A stretch of DNA of 55,042 bases from Moritella sp. JT01. GTDB taxonomy: Bacteria; Pseudomonadota; Gammaproteobacteria; Enterobacterales; Moritellaceae. Of this stretch, positions 22,202-36,279 are shown piece after piece. The first letter of the stretch is position 1. Each line of letters starts with the position of its first letter. The notes under the pieces are model-generated. The model saw nothing but the letters and a program-made list of their open reading frames with translations, was not told where the DNA came from and searched no databases. The stretch spans positions 1-55,042 of the forward strand of contig NZ_LOCN01000008.1 in the NCBI RefSeq assembly GCF_001574435.1. Reading direction: 5' to 3'. The position numbers and the translations under genes were made by a program.

Positions 22202-22954
22202 TTATTTTACAGTGATATCCGTTGAGAACCATTTTTCTGAAATTGCTGCTAGAGTGCCATCTTCACGCATGCTATCCAGCGTTGCATTTACTTTTAGACG
22301 TAGTGCTTCTTGTTTTTCTGTTTTCAAAAATGGCATTGCATTTTCGATAGTTTCAAACGTTGGGCCTGCAAGTTGCAACGGTAATGGTGATTTGTTAATT
22401 AATTCAAGTGATGATAAACGATCCATCACAAACGCATCGGTACGACCTAATGCTACATCACGTTCGATACCTGTGTCGTAGGTTTTGATGGTAATGTTGT
22501 TATAGGTATCGTATTTGCGTAATAAACCGGCAAAATTAGAGCCTAAATTTACGCCTACGGTTTTGTTTGCAAGGTCGTCAATACCGTTAATTTCGGTATT
22601 ACCTTTTTTCACCACGACTTGAGCACCGTCATACACGTAAGTTTGGCTAAATGAATATTTAGCGGTACGTGCTGGAGTGATGGTTACTTGATTTGCTATC
22701 GTGTCGATACGACCTGTTTCTAGCATCCCAAATAAACCGGAAAAATTAACAGTGATGAATTTTACTTTTGAATCATTACGCTTGGCGATCTCTTCCCATA
22801 AATCCACTTCAAAACCTTGGAGCTGATCATTTTTTGAAAAAGTGAACGGAAAGTAGTTACCTGACATACCGACTTTAATTGTTTCTTGTGCATGTGCTAC
22901 GCTTGTTAATGTTGTGCTTACAAGCATTGCTGCCGCTAATAATAATTTTTTCAT
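22202..22954 (-). CDS. Polar amino acid ABC transporter, periplasmic binding protein
   Basis: This 250-residue family-3 solute-binding protein has a cleavable signal peptide (about residues 1-22, ending AHA) and a two-lobe fold. The segment FSGLFGMLETGRIDTIANQVTI-like with ITPARTAKYSFSQ resembles cystine/polar amino-acid binders such as FliY/TcyA, so cystine is a guess only. It is the first gene of the three-gene operon. Its promoter must lie in the 22955-23215 interval shared with dnaA, which is transcribed divergently. Confidence 0.9.
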   Translation of the reverse strand: MKKLLLAAAMLVSTTLTSVAHAQETIKVGMSGNYFPFTFSKNDQLQGFEVDLWEEIAKRNDSKVKFITVNFSGLFGMLETGRIDTIANQVTITPARTAKYSFSQTYVYDGAQVVVKKGNTEINGIDDLANKTVGVNLGSNFAGLLRKYDTYNNITIKTYDTGIERDVALGRTDAFVMDRLSSLELINKSPLPLQLAGPTFETIENAMPFLKTEKQEALRLKVNATLDSMREDGTLAAISEKWFSTDITVK

Positions 22955-23126
22955 GATCTATCCTGGTTACGCAAATAATATGTTTAATGCGTGCATGATA
23001 TTCTAATGTAAAATGAATTATAAATAGCGTTTAGTTATAACTAATTGCTAAAAGATAGCGTGATTTATTATATTTACCGGTTTTTTCATATCTATTCGCA
23101 CCTTATTGGTTTTTATTTTGCTTTTG

Positions 23127-23164
23127 TGTGGATAAGTGTTTATTCATGCTAGCGCTTATGCACA
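23127..23164. promoter_or_regulatory. DnaA boxes upstream of dnaA
   Basis: A perfect minus-strand box TGTGGATAA (23127-23135) and a consensus plus-strand box TTATGCACA (23156-23164) lie 50-90 bases upstream of the dnaA start. They face each other within the likely promoter region. This is the arrangement expected for DnaA autoregulation. The adjacent divergent ABC operon could be affected too. Confidence 0.75.
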
Positions 23165-23215
23165 ATTAGCAGTAAAATAATCCATTATTCTTTATTTTTA
23201 TCTGGAGTGTGGAGA

Positions 23216-24598
23216 GTGTCCGTTTCTCTTTGGCAGCAATGCCTTTCGCGCTTACAAAATGAGCTTTCTTCTACTGAATTCAGTATGTGGTTACGCCCAC
23301 TGAAAGCTGAACTTACCGATAGTACTCTCACCTTGTATGCTCCGAATCGTTTTGTACTTGATTGGGTTCGTGACAAATACCTTAATTCAATTACGGCATT
23401 ATTCGATGAATTTTGTGGTGCGGATGCACCTATCTTACGTTTTGATATTGGCGGTAAAGCGACGAAGATAACACAAACGACGACCAAGGTTGATCGTGTG
23501 GTTACTCAAAAAGTGATCTCAAGACCTGCACTGGATCCGTGGGAATCAAGTTCGCCACAGCAGCCGATAATTAATCACCGTAGCAATGTGAATTTAACGT
23601 ATACGTTCGACAACTTTGTTGAAGGTAAGTCAAACCAATTAGCACGTGCAGCTGCGCAGCAGGTGGCGAGTAATCCGGGTGGTGCTTATAACCCGTTATT
23701 TCTATACGGTGGAACAGGTTTAGGTAAAACGCATTTATTACATGCAGTTGGTAATGGTATTAAAGCGCAAAAACCTAATGCCAAAGTCATCTATATGCAC
23801 TCTGAACGTTTTGTTCAGGACATGGTTAAAGCATTACAGAACAATGCCATTGAAGCGTTCAAAAATTATTACCGCAGTGTTGATGCATTATTGATTGATG
23901 ACATTCAATTTTTTGCCAAGAAAGAACGTTCACAGGAAGAATTCTTTCATACTTTTAATGCCTTACTTGAAGGTAACCAACAGATTATTTTAACGTCTGA
24001 TCGTTATCCAAAAGAGATTGATGGTGTTGAAGATAGATTGAAATCTCGTTTTGGTTGGGGTTTAACCATTGCCATTGAACCACCTGAGTTGGAAACCCGT
24101 GTTGCCATCTTAATGCGTAAAGCGGTTGAAAGTAACATTCATTTACCCGATGAAGTAGCATTCTTTATTGCCAAACGTTTACGTTCGAATGTACGAGAGC
24201 TGGAAGGGGCATTGAATCGAGTGATCGCCAATGCTAACTTTACGGGTCGTGCTATTAATATTGATTTTGTCCGTGAAGCATTACGTGACTTATTGGCACT
24301 GCAAGAAAAACTGGTGACCATTGATAATATTCAAAAGACAGTGGCAGAATATTATAAGATTAAAATCGCCGATTTGTTATCGAAGCGTCGTAGTCGTTCT
24401 GTTGCCAGACCACGTCAAGTTGCGATGGCATTAGCCAAAGAATTAACCAATCACAGCTTACCGGAAATTGGTGATGCGTTTGGTGGCCGTGACCATACTA
24501 CGGTATTACATGCTTGTCGTAAGATAGTGCAACTGAAAGAAGAAAATCACGATATTAAAGAAGATTACTCTAATTTGATTAGAACCCTATCGTCGTAA
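23216..24598 (+). CDS. dnaA: Chromosomal replication initiator protein DnaA
   Basis: DnaA binds DnaA boxes at oriC, melts the AT-rich region and recruits DnaB. The 460 residues contain domain I ([27 protein letters not shown]), an AAA+ domain with Walker [11 protein letters not shown] and Walker [10 protein letters not shown], and the C-terminal DNA-binding domain ending in [15 protein letters not shown]. The frame opens at a GTG at 23207, but the GTG at 23216 gives MSVSLWQQC, matching E. coli MSLSLWQQC, with a GGAG ribosome site 8 bases upstream, so I choose it. It heads dnaA-dnaN-recF-gyrB. Confidence 0.96.
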   Translation: MSVSLWQQCLSRLQNELSSTEFSMWLRPLKAELTDSTLTLYAPNRFVLDWVRDKYLNSITALFDEFCGADAPILRFDIGGKATKITQTTTKVDRVVTQKVISRPALDPWESSSPQQPIINHRSNVNLTYTFDNFVEGKSNQLARAAAQQVASNPGGAYNPLFLYGGTGLGKTHLLHAVGNGIKAQKPNAKVIYMHSERFVQDMVKALQNNAIEAFKNYYRSVDALLIDDIQFFAKKERSQEEFFHTFNALLEGNQQIILTSDRYPKEIDGVEDRLKSRFGWGLTIAIEPPELETRVAILMRKAVESNIHLPDEVAFFIAKRLRSNVRELEGALNRVIANANFTGRAINIDFVREALRDLLALQEKLVTIDNIQKTVAEYYKIKIADLLSKRRSRSVARPRQVAMALAKELTNHSLPEIGDAFGGRDHTTVLHACRKIVQLKEENHDIKEDYSNLIRTLSS

Positions 24599-24638
24599 AA
24601 AGCGTAGTAAAGAATCGTCGTAAAAAAGGTTATATTAA

Positions 24639-25739
24639 ATGCAGTTTACAATTAATCGCGAAGCATTATTACGACCGCTACAGTTGGTATCGGGTGCCTT
24701 GGGTAACCGTCCAACTTTACCGATCTTAGGTAATGTATTACTTGACGCCAAAGATGGTAAATTATCGTTAACGGGTACTGATCTGGAAGTCGAGTTAATT
24801 GGTCAAGTTAGTCTTGAAGGTGAGTACAGTGAAGGCCGTACTACCGTGCCGGCGAAAAAATTTCTCGATATATGTCGAGGGTTACCTGATGGTGCACAAA
24901 TTCAAGTTAATTATGCGAATGATCGTATTGTGGTGAAATCAGGACGTAGCCGTTTTTCTTTATCAACGTTACCAGCAACAGAATTTCCAAATATTGAAGA
25001 TTGGGATAACGATATTGAATTTGAACTGCTGCAAGGTTCATTACGTCGATTGATTGATAATACCCAGTTCTCAATGGCAAGTCAGGATGTACGTTATTAT
25101 CTTAACGGTATGTTATTTGAAACTGAAGGCAATGTGCTACGAACCGTCGCAACCGATGGCCACCGCTTAGCTGTGGCAAGTTGTCAGCATGATGCTAATC
25201 TCGCGCAGCAGCAAGTGATCGTACCGCGTAAAGGTGTACTTGAATTAGTGCGCTTGTTAGACAGCGAAGAAGACATGGTTAAGATTCAATTAGGGAGCAA
25301 TAACATTCGTGCGATCACCGGCGGTTTTGTTTTTACTTGTAAATTGGTTGATGGTCGTTTTCCTGATTACCGTAGGGTATTACCAAAGAATGCCGATAAG
25401 ATGTTAATATCGGGTCGTGAGGAATTGAAACAAGCCTTCTCGCGTGCCGCCATTTTATCGAATGAAAAATTCCGTGGTGTGCGTCTGAATATGAACCAAG
25501 GTCTACTTAAGATCACGGCCAATAACCCAGAGCAAGAAGAAGCGGAAGAGTTACTTGATGTTGAGTTTGGCTACGATGAGTTAGAGATTAGCTTCAACGT
25601 AAGTTATGTATTAGACGTTTTAAACACGCTTAAATGTGACAAAGTTAAAATTTCATTATTAGATGCTAACAGTAGTGCCTTGATTGAAGATGAACAATCT
25701 GATCAAGCATTGTATGTTGTTATGCCAATGCGGTTATAA
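24639..25739 (+). CDS. dnaN: DNA polymerase III beta sliding clamp
   Basis: DnaN forms the ring-shaped dimer that tethers DNA polymerase III to the template. The 366 residues, identical in length to E. coli DnaN, comprise three similar domains (MQFTINREALLRPLQLVSGAL at the start). They end with the MPMRL tail of the family. It lies 40 bases after dnaA and 6 bases before recF. Confidence 0.97.
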   Translation: MQFTINREALLRPLQLVSGALGNRPTLPILGNVLLDAKDGKLSLTGTDLEVELIGQVSLEGEYSEGRTTVPAKKFLDICRGLPDGAQIQVNYANDRIVVKSGRSRFSLSTLPATEFPNIEDWDNDIEFELLQGSLRRLIDNTQFSMASQDVRYYLNGMLFETEGNVLRTVATDGHRLAVASCQHDANLAQQQVIVPRKGVLELVRLLDSEEDMVKIQLGSNNIRAITGGFVFTCKLVDGRFPDYRRVLPKNADKMLISGREELKQAFSRAAILSNEKFRGVRLNMNQGLLKITANNPEQEEAEELLDVEFGYDELEISFNVSYVLDVLNTLKCDKVKISLLDANSSALIEDEQSDQALYVVMPMRL

Positions 25740-25745
25740 GTTTAG

Positions 25746-29271
<3,526 letters not shown>

Positions 29272-29291
29272 TCCCGCTATATTAAATGTAT

Positions 29292-29318
29292 TAAAAAGGA
29301 GCCGAGTGGCTCCTTTTT
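29292..29318. terminator. Bidirectional terminator between gyrB and avtA
   Basis: AAAAAGGAGCC-GAGT-GGCTCCTTTTTT is an intrinsic terminator with A- and T-tracts on either side, just after gyrB. It can also end the convergent avtA transcript. Confidence 0.85.
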
Positions 29319-29394
29319 TGTATCTGTTGATTTTTTATTTAATAATTCAGATAAGTACAACTGCAACCGTTTACTGCAAACTTATTCTATAAGG

Positions 29395-30672
29395 TTAAGC
29401 GGTAGCTGTACTTATTACTACCATTTCAGCGTAAGCTTTTTGTACTTCTTCGGCAATAATTTTGATCCCACGTTGTACTGCATCATCTGGTTGCGAATAG
29501 TTCATACGGATACATTCATCGGTATGACGCCATTCTTCATCGAGACCAGGGAAGAAGTGATGACCCGATACGATGAGTACGCCACGTGTTTTTAAACGCT
29601 CATACAGTTCTTGGCTGCTGATCGGAAGGTCTTTGAACCATAACCACAAGAAGATTGCACCTTCCGGTTTATGAATGCGAAAGCGTTCATCGGTAATACT
29701 ATCTTGTAACCAAGTAACTGCTTGCTGTGCTTTGGCATAATAATAAGGTTTAATCACGTCTTCACTTAAGCTAATGATATCACCAGACTCAACAAGGTTT
29801 TGTGCCAGCATTGGCCCTAAGCTACCCGGTGCTAAGTTAATAATACCGCTTAAGTTCGAGATTGCGGAGATGACTTCTTCATTACCTATCACGATACCAC
29901 AACGGGTTCCGGGTAAACCAAGTTTTGATAGACTCATACATAAGATGGTATTGTCGTTATAAATCGGTTCTACGGGTTCAAAAATGATATTTGGAAAAGG
30001 TGTGCCGTAGGCATTATCGATCAGTAGGGGGATGTTATGTTGTTTGGCCAGTGCATCAAGACGTTGCATTTCTTCATCGGTTAATACATTCCCGGTTGGA
30101 TTGGTTGGACGCGATACGCAGATTAAACCAATATCATCGGTAATATGAAGGTTGTCAAAATCAACATGATATTTAAATAAACCACCATCGAGTAATTCAA
30201 TCTTAGGTTTCACCGTCTCAAAGAAGTCATCGCTAAGTGCTGTGTCGGTATAACCTATGTATTCTGGTGCTAATGGAAACAATACCTTTTTTTTCTTGTT
30301 ACCAGCAAAGTCACCTGCGAATAAGTTGAATAGGTAGAAGAAGGCATTTTGGCTGCCATTAGTTAGGGCGATGTTTTTATCGGTTAATTCCCAGCCGTAA
30401 GTTTTATTTAATAATGTAGCAAGTGCAGTGGTGAAACTGTTCTTTCCTTGTGGACCATCGTAGTTGGACATGGCTGCAACCAGATCGCCATTGCTTAATA
30501 ATTGTTGTGCTTCACTGTTAAAGCGCTCCAGCATCTCAGGGATCTGAGCAGGGTTACCACCACCGAGCATGATGACATCATCACCGCTGCGAATACCTTC
30601 ATTTAGATCATGCATTAGCTGCGTGATCCCTGAGAATTGAGTAAATCTTTGACCAAACAATGAGAATTCCAT
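29395..30672 (-). CDS. avtA: Valine--pyruvate aminotransferase
   Basis: AvtA transfers an amino group between valine and pyruvate or related keto acids, using PLP. The 425-residue class I/II aminotransferase closely follows E. coli AvtA: EFSLFGQRFTQFSGI start, VIMLGGGNPAQIPEM, SRPTNPTGNV for substrate binding, and the PLP lysine Lys250 in SLSKLGLPGTRCG. It is convergent with gyrB and divergent from ravA across a parS-bearing gap. A MocR-type regulator is excluded since there is no DNA-binding domain. Confidence 0.94.
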   Translation of the reverse strand: MEFSLFGQRFTQFSGITQLMHDLNEGIRSGDDVIMLGGGNPAQIPEMLERFNSEAQQLLSNGDLVAAMSNYDGPQGKNSFTTALATLLNKTYGWELTDKNIALTNGSQNAFFYLFNLFAGDFAGNKKKKVLFPLAPEYIGYTDTALSDDFFETVKPKIELLDGGLFKYHVDFDNLHITDDIGLICVSRPTNPTGNVLTDEEMQRLDALAKQHNIPLLIDNAYGTPFPNIIFEPVEPIYNDNTILCMSLSKLGLPGTRCGIVIGNEEVISAISNLSGIINLAPGSLGPMLAQNLVESGDIISLSEDVIKPYYYAKAQQAVTWLQDSITDERFRIHKPEGAIFLWLWFKDLPISSQELYERLKTRGVLIVSGHHFFPGLDEEWRHTDECIRMNYSQPDDAVQRGIKIIAEEVQKAYAEMVVISTATA

Positions 30673-30777
30673 ATCAGCACTTCTTGTAATTATTTAAAGG
30701 GTAAACAACCAACATAGCTGAACTTGACGCGGTTGTCGATAGTACGAGAGAGGCAAATTTACTTTTCTTACTGGTAA

Positions 30778-30793
30778 TGTTTCACGTGAAACA
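30778..30793. promoter_or_regulatory. parS: parS site 3 (avtA-ravA gap)
   Basis: TGTTTCACGTGAAACA is a perfect 16-base palindrome and an exact match to the canonical Spo0J/ParB parS consensus. It lies in the intergenic region between divergent avtA and ravA. Confidence 0.95.
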
Positions 30794-30822
30794 AAAGGGT
30801 TTTAATGGTATCGACTTGACAA

Positions 30823-30838
30823 TGTTCCACGTGGAACA
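30823..30838. promoter_or_regulatory. parS: parS site 4 (avtA-ravA gap)
   Basis: TGTTCCACGTGGAACA is a perfect 16-base palindrome of the parS family, 29 bases after site 3. A TTGACA hexamer (30816-30821) abuts it, but no good -10 follows at the right distance, so promoter overlap is only a possibility. Confidence 0.92.
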
Positions 30839-31015
30839 TCATTTAAAAAGGCTGTTAGTTCCGTGTGCTTATAGCCAAAAGTACTGAATAACAAAGCTGT
30901 AATAATAAAAAAAATACTCTACTCATTATGTATTTATTGTCCGCGACAGATAAGGTAAGGTTGAACTCCAAGATTACAATAATAGCCTTTAAAGAGGCAG
31001 GAAGAGCTTATTCCT
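30839..31015. other. Upstream region of ravA without recognised elements
   Basis: The rest of the avtA-ravA gap is AT-rich and non-coding. An AGGAAGAG ribosome-binding site precedes the ravA ATG. I did not resolve a promoter. Confidence 0.4.
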
Positions 31016-32635
31016 ATGCAAAGAAATTTGTTATCAGAACGTATTGAAACACTAATAGATCATCTTTCTTATGGTATTTATGAACGCCGAGATGCCATAA
31101 GATTATGTTTATTAGCCGCCTTAAGTGGTGAAAGTGTGTTTTTATTAGGGCCGCCAGGTATTGCTAAAAGTTTGATTGCGAAACGTATGATTGAAATCTT
31201 TGAAGATGAAAGTTACTTCGAATATTTAATGACGCGATTTTCCACACCTGAAGAGATCTTTGGCCCATTATCAATTAAGGCGCTGAAGGATGAAGGTAAA
31301 TATGTACGTTTAACTAAAGGTTACTTGCCAGAAGCTGAAGTGGTGTTTCTCGATGAGATTTGGAAAGCAGGGCCTGCGATCTTAAATACCTTATTAACCG
31401 TAATTAATGAGCGTACCTTCCATAATGGTATTGAACATCAAAAAGTACCGATGCGGGTTATTGTCTCGGCATCAAATGAATTACCGAGTGCTGATTCAGG
31501 CTTAGAAGCCTTGTATGATCGTATGTTACTACGTCTATATTTAGAGCCTATTCAAGATAAGCGTAATTTCAAAGCCATGTTAATTCAGAAACCAATACGC
31601 CAAGTAAACGATAAGATCTTAAAAGTGAGTAATGATGAGTTCGAACTTTGGCAAAACGAGATTAATCAAGTACGTCTCAGTGAGCATTGTTTTGAGATAA
31701 TTTACGAGCTTAAATTATTTTTAGAGCAACGTAATACCAGTGGCGAGATGATTGTAGAACCCGTTTATGTCTCTGATCGTCGTTGGAAAAAATCAATGCG
31801 TCTGTTGCAAGCCAGTGCTTATTTTAATGGTCGTGATGAAGTAACAGAAACCGATTTATTTATTCTTAAAGATTGTATTTGGCATGACCTGAAATCGCGT
31901 GATGTGATTATCGAAGCCACCCACCAATTTGCCAGTAAGCGTTTCTGTGACCAAGATGAAGTGAATTCTGCGTTAGCGAGTATCAAAAATAGATTGATTA
32001 AACTTGATGCTGAATTCATTGATCGCTTTGCAACACGGTTGACCTCTGACGTGCTATTAACCAAATTACGCTATAAGTTAGAGCGTCAATTTGTGCGTAA
32101 ATCGAGTCTAAATGGTATTCCGGGTTTATGTAAAATTGCATTATTGGGTGAGTACGATGTATTAGAACAGGGCTCACAAGAAACAGCAAAATGGGTACAC
32201 GTTGGTTTGGATGATTTCCAAAAACAGATAAGAACAGGTTCTTGCTTAGTAAAAGGCTATGTGAATGATCACCGTAACGATGTGTGGTTAAACTTTTCTG
32301 TGGATGCGAATCAGCATTTACAAGTTCACAACTTTGCCAATAAGAGTATTCCGGTTGCCGTTATAGTTTCGGATGTTGCGCTGAATATTGATGAAAACTG
32401 GTTACAACCTTTAGCGGATATTGATAATGAGATTACGGTTATCGCGGATAAATTGAAGAAAAGTCAGCGCGAGTTTAGCTTAACGAACCATAATATTTTC
32501 GTCAGTGATGATTTTATGGATGATGTCGCGACCAGTCTTGGTTCATTATCGTTAGAGTTAAATAATTTAGTACAGCATAAAGCATCGCTATTAGATCGTT
32601 TGAATGCCATTGCACGTTTGTTCGAACAAGGTTAA
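31016..32635 (+). CDS. ravA: MoxR-family AAA+ ATPase RavA
   Basis: RavA is a hexameric AAA+ ATPase that works with the VWA protein ViaA. In E. coli it interacts with the lysine decarboxylase LdcI and with respiratory complexes. The 539 residues have Walker A GPPGIAKS at 45-52, Walker B VVFLDE near 109-114, and the VSDRRWKKSMRLLQASAYF segment shared with E. coli RavA. It is longer than the 498-residue E. coli protein, with the extra sequence after about residue 300. The next gene, viaA, starts 5 bases after its stop. Confidence 0.93.
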   Translation: MQRNLLSERIETLIDHLSYGIYERRDAIRLCLLAALSGESVFLLGPPGIAKSLIAKRMIEIFEDESYFEYLMTRFSTPEEIFGPLSIKALKDEGKYVRLTKGYLPEAEVVFLDEIWKAGPAILNTLLTVINERTFHNGIEHQKVPMRVIVSASNELPSADSGLEALYDRMLLRLYLEPIQDKRNFKAMLIQKPIRQVNDKILKVSNDEFELWQNEINQVRLSEHCFEIIYELKLFLEQRNTSGEMIVEPVYVSDRRWKKSMRLLQASAYFNGRDEVTETDLFILKDCIWHDLKSRDVIIEATHQFASKRFCDQDEVNSALASIKNRLIKLDAEFIDRFATRLTSDVLLTKLRYKLERQFVRKSSLNGIPGLCKIALLGEYDVLEQGSQETAKWVHVGLDDFQKQIRTGSCLVKGYVNDHRNDVWLNFSVDANQHLQVHNFANKSIPVAVIVSDVALNIDENWLQPLADIDNEITVIADKLKKSQREFSLTNHNIFVSDDFMDDVATSLGSLSLELNNLVQHKASLLDRLNAIARLFEQG

Positions 32636-32640
32636 TTGCT

Positions 32641-34050
32641 ATGGCTAAGTCTTATAATCAAAACCCCGCTATTCGACAATTAGTTGATGATGCCTTGTTA
32701 GATGTTACCGCCAATAATCGGGTAACCAGTGATATTAAACTGGCTTATATTAATGATTGGAAGCAGCAGGTTACGAGCTTATTAGCGGATACGCCACTAC
32801 CTGCTGGTTTGAGCAATGAGATCCATTTGTGCGAGACGGCAAGATTATTGAGTCCGAGTAACTTTAGAAATAAAGTTGAAGGTATTTTGAATAAGATAAA
32901 AGCCGACTCATCATTTTATCAAACGGGATTAACTATCTATCAGCAAAATAGAAGCATGCAGGATGATGTATTCTTTGCTGTTTTTTTAGATAGCTGGCAG
33001 CAAGTAATTGAATTAATGATGTATCAAGAGCAAAGTCGTTTAATTGAAGAAAAACGGGAACAGTTATTGATAGAGTTAGCCGAGCGTGAAGAAACTATTG
33101 AACAATTAGAAAACGTGCTAGACCGTGATTTGTTGTGTAATGGTGAACGTTTATGGGATCTGGCTAAGGGTAAGTTGACCCATTTGGATACCAAATTACT
33201 GCAACGTTATGCGGTCAATTTACGTAAGAACAAAGAAGTTAAACAAATGGCCTCTGAGCTTGGACGCATGGCGCTTGCGCATATTAATCCGGAAGAAACG
33301 CAGCATAGTTATGAGACTTGGGTATTGGATAATAGCTATCAAGATAATGTTCCAGATGATATGCAAGGCGTTACTTACAGTGATGAAATTTCGCGGATGT
33401 TGCAAAGCGAAGCTGTTAATTTAACGTTTCCTGAGTTAGAGATCATCTTTTACAAACGCTATGTAGAGCGCCACTTACTAACTTATCAGTATCAAGGTGC
33501 ACTGCAACAGTATAAAAAAGTAACCCAGTATCGTGACATTACCGATGCTGATGAGCAAACCGGCGGGCCTTTTATTATCTGTGTTGACAGCTCAACATCA
33601 ATGCAGGGTTTTCCCGAACTGACTGCCAAATCGATTTGTTATGCTTTGTTGCAGGTTGCATTTGAGCAACGACGTCAATGTTACTTGATGATGTTTTCTA
33701 ATGAAGTGATCACCTTTCCTGTAACGCAAAGTACCAGCTTATCGACGATGCTAACTTTTTTGTCATCAAGCTTTCGTGGTGGTACAGACCTGAAACCTGT
33801 AATCGAAAAGTCACTTGAATTGATGAGTTCGGCACAATATAAAAATGCGGATACTGTAGTTATTTCTGATTTTATAGCACAGAAGTTACCAACGCATTTG
33901 GCAGATAAAGTACGTGCAATTAAAGCAAAGAAGAATCGTTATCATGCTATTTCATTATCACCGCAAGGTAATCCTGAGTTAATGAAAATATTTGATCACG
34001 TTTGGCGTTATTCAGCGGGTTTAACAGGGCGGTTGAAGAAAGTAAAATAG
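32641..34050 (+). CDS. viaA: VWA-domain protein ViaA, partner of RavA
   Basis: ViaA stimulates RavA ATPase. The 469-residue protein has a helical N-terminal half with a coiled-coil-like stretch (about 130-160) and a C-terminal von Willebrand A domain whose metal site is DSSTS at 316-320. RGGTDLKPVI supplies the next MIDAS threonine, and VVISDF follows. The ATG at 32641 follows ravA by 5 bases, so the pair is a tight operon. A parS site lies 4 bases past its stop. Confidence 0.93.
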   Translation: MAKSYNQNPAIRQLVDDALLDVTANNRVTSDIKLAYINDWKQQVTSLLADTPLPAGLSNEIHLCETARLLSPSNFRNKVEGILNKIKADSSFYQTGLTIYQQNRSMQDDVFFAVFLDSWQQVIELMMYQEQSRLIEEKREQLLIELAEREETIEQLENVLDRDLLCNGERLWDLAKGKLTHLDTKLLQRYAVNLRKNKEVKQMASELGRMALAHINPEETQHSYETWVLDNSYQDNVPDDMQGVTYSDEISRMLQSEAVNLTFPELEIIFYKRYVERHLLTYQYQGALQQYKKVTQYRDITDADEQTGGPFIICVDSSTSMQGFPELTAKSICYALLQVAFEQRRQCYLMMFSNEVITFPVTQSTSLSTMLTFLSSSFRGGTDLKPVIEKSLELMSSAQYKNADTVVISDFIAQKLPTHLADKVRAIKAKKNRYHAISLSPQGNPELMKIFDHVWRYSAGLTGRLKKVK

Positions 34051-34054
34051 CCGA

Positions 34055-34070
34055 TGTTCCACGTGGAACA
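34055..34070. promoter_or_regulatory. parS: parS site 5 (after viaA)
   Basis: TGTTCCACGTGGAACA is a perfect palindrome identical to site 4, directly behind the viaA stop codon. It is the most distal of the five parS-like sites recognised here. Confidence 0.92.
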
Positions 34071-34137
34071 TGTTCGATATTATTTGGGGTTTTGTTACCT
34101 GTTACAGTCTTTATTTTGACCTTGTCATCGAGGTAAT

Positions 34138-34172
34138 AAAAAAGCCAGCATCATAGATGCTGGCTTTTTTTA
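34138..34172. terminator. Bidirectional terminator between viaA and glyS
   Basis: AAAAAAGCCAGCATC-ATA-GATGCTGGCTTTTTTT forms a strong hairpin with A- and T-tracts. It serves the convergent viaA and glyS transcripts. Confidence 0.9.
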
Positions 34173-34198
34173 TTGCTATCACAAATTCTAATTAAGGT

Positions 34199-36271
34199 TT
34201 ATTTCTGTAATACAGAAATATCAGCTACATTTAAGAATTGGTTACGCAGTGTATTTAGTAATGTTAAGCGGTTAATTTTAAGCGCTTCATCATCAGCCAT
34301 TACCATTACGTTGTCGAAGAATGTATCTACAACATCACGTAGTTCGGATAATTCTGTTAATGCTTGTTGGTAATCACCGGCCGCGAATAATGGCGTTAGT
34401 AATTCAACTTTAGCTTCAACAGCAGCTGCTAATGCTTTTTCTGCATCTTCTTGCAGAAGAGATACATCAACTACCGTATTTAGTTCACCTTCAAATTTAG
34501 CTAAGATATTACCAACACGTTTGTTCGCTGCTGCTAATGTTGCAGAAGCATCTAAACCACGGAAGTGATTCACTGCTTTAACACGCTTATCAAAATCAGC
34601 AGGTTTAGTTGGGCGACGCGCTAGTACTGCTTGAATTACATCTACACTGATACCAGCATCTCTGTACCATGCAGGGAAACGACCAAGTATAAATGCAACC
34701 ACATCAGTGGATACATTTTTGTTCGATAGTTTGTCACCAAATAGTGCTTTAGCGGTATCAACTAAATCAACAAGATCTAGCGGTAAGTCTTTTTCGATAA
34801 TGATACGCAATGTACCAATCGCAGCACGACGAAGTGCAAACGGGTCTTTATCACCTTTAGGGATTTGACCAATACCGAAGATACCAACGAGTGTATCTAG
34901 TTTGTCAGCAAGTGCGACTGAACAAGCAACAAGCGATTCAGGTAGACGGTCACCAGCATAACGCGGCATATATTGCTCGTTAAGTGCAACAGCTACTTCT
35001 TCTGCTTCACCGTCGTTACGTGCATAGTGCATGCCCATCACGCCTTGTACGTCAGGGAATTCTACAACCATGTCTGACATTAAGTCAGCTTTAGCTAATA
35101 GACCTGCGCGTTGTGCATGTTCTGTATTTGCTGATATTTTACCTGCAATAGCAGCAGCTAAATCAGCAATACGTTGTGATTTTTCTTTTAACGTACCTAG
35201 TTGTTTTTGGAATAAAACAGTTTCTAGATCAGCAAGACGACTTTCTAATGAGCGTTTCTTATCTGTGTTAAAGAAGAATTCAGCATCTGCTAGGCGAGGG
35301 CGTACAACTTTTTCGTTACCTTCAATTACTTGTCTAACATCTTTACTGATGATGTTTGAAACAAAGATAAATTTAGGTAAAAGTTCACCGTCTTGACTTA
35401 GCATTGGGAAATACTTTTGGTTGTCCTTCATCGTGTAGATGAGGGCTTCCGCTGGTACGTCTAGGTAGCGTTCTTCAAAGTTACCGACTAATGTTACTGG
35501 CCATTCGACTAGAGACGTTACTTCTTCAAGTAGGTCTTCGTCGATTTCAGCAACACCACCGTGTTCGCTTGCAGCTGCGATAACTTGCTTACGAATTACA
35601 TCTTTACGACGTTCGTAATCAACCATTACCATGCCGTGATCTTCAAGCAAATCTACATAATTGTCAGCGTGTGGTAATTCGAAATCACCTTTACCTAGGA
35701 AACGGTGACCACGAATAGTACGTGCCGCTTTAATACCTAAGATTTCGCCTTCAAGGGCTTCAGCACCAAATAACATCGTAATTGTATGTACTGGACGAAT
35801 GAATTGAATTGGGCTAGAACCCCAACGCATCGGCTTGCTAACAGGCAGCTTAGCCAAAGACGTCGCAACCATGTCAGCGACAAGCGCTTGTGTTGGTTGG
35901 CCTTTTACTTCTGATTTATGAAGTAGCCATTCGCCTTTGTCTGTTTTAATTCGACCTGCTTGCTCAACAGTAATACCATTACCACGAGCCCAACCTTGAG
36001 CCGCTTTCGTTGCATTACCGTCGGCATCAAATGCAACAGAAACCGCAGGACCGCGTTTTTCAATTACTTTGTCAGCTTGAGAGTCTGCAAGTGCTGTTAC
36101 TGTTAACGCTAAACGACGAGGTGCTGCCATCCAACTAATGTCAGCAAATTCTAAACCCGCTTTTTCTAGCTCAGCTTGGAAGTTTGCTGCAAATGCTTCT
36201 GCTAATGTGCGTAACGATTTTGGTGGTAACTCTTCAGTACCAATCTCGATTAATAAATTTTCAGTTGCCAT
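34199..36271 (-). CDS. glyS: Glycyl-tRNA synthetase beta subunit
   Basis: GlyS is the beta chain of the bacterial alpha2beta2 glycyl-tRNA synthetase, contributing tRNA binding. The 690 residues start with [22 protein letters not shown] and contain the family segments [15 protein letters not shown] and [13 protein letters not shown]. The C-terminal part is the helical anticodon-binding region. It starts 8 bases after glyQ, forming the glyQS operon. Confidence 0.97.
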   Translation of the reverse strand: MATENLLIEIGTEELPPKSLRTLAEAFAANFQAELEKAGLEFADISWMAAPRRLALTVTALADSQADKVIEKRGPAVSVAFDADGNATKAAQGWARGNGITVEQAGRIKTDKGEWLLHKSEVKGQPTQALVADMVATSLAKLPVSKPMRWGSSPIQFIRPVHTITMLFGAEALEGEILGIKAARTIRGHRFLGKGDFELPHADNYVDLLEDHGMVMVDYERRKDVIRKQVIAAASEHGGVAEIDEDLLEEVTSLVEWPVTLVGNFEERYLDVPAEALIYTMKDNQKYFPMLSQDGELLPKFIFVSNIISKDVRQVIEGNEKVVRPRLADAEFFFNTDKKRSLESRLADLETVLFQKQLGTLKEKSQRIADLAAAIAGKISANTEHAQRAGLLAKADLMSDMVVEFPDVQGVMGMHYARNDGEAEEVAVALNEQYMPRYAGDRLPESLVACSVALADKLDTLVGIFGIGQIPKGDKDPFALRRAAIGTLRIIIEKDLPLDLVDLVDTAKALFGDKLSNKNVSTDVVAFILGRFPAWYRDAGISVDVIQAVLARRPTKPADFDKRVKAVNHFRGLDASATLAAANKRVGNILAKFEGELNTVVDVSLLQEDAEKALAAAVEAKVELLTPLFAAGDYQQALTELSELRDVVDTFFDNVMVMADDEALKINRLTLLNTLRNQFLNVADISVLQK

Positions 36272-36279
36272 GCTACTTC

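Noticed and set aside
22047-22481. 144-codon plus-strand open frame
   Set aside because: It lies antisense to the permease and binding-protein genes, lacks family features and is a shadow of well-supported genes.
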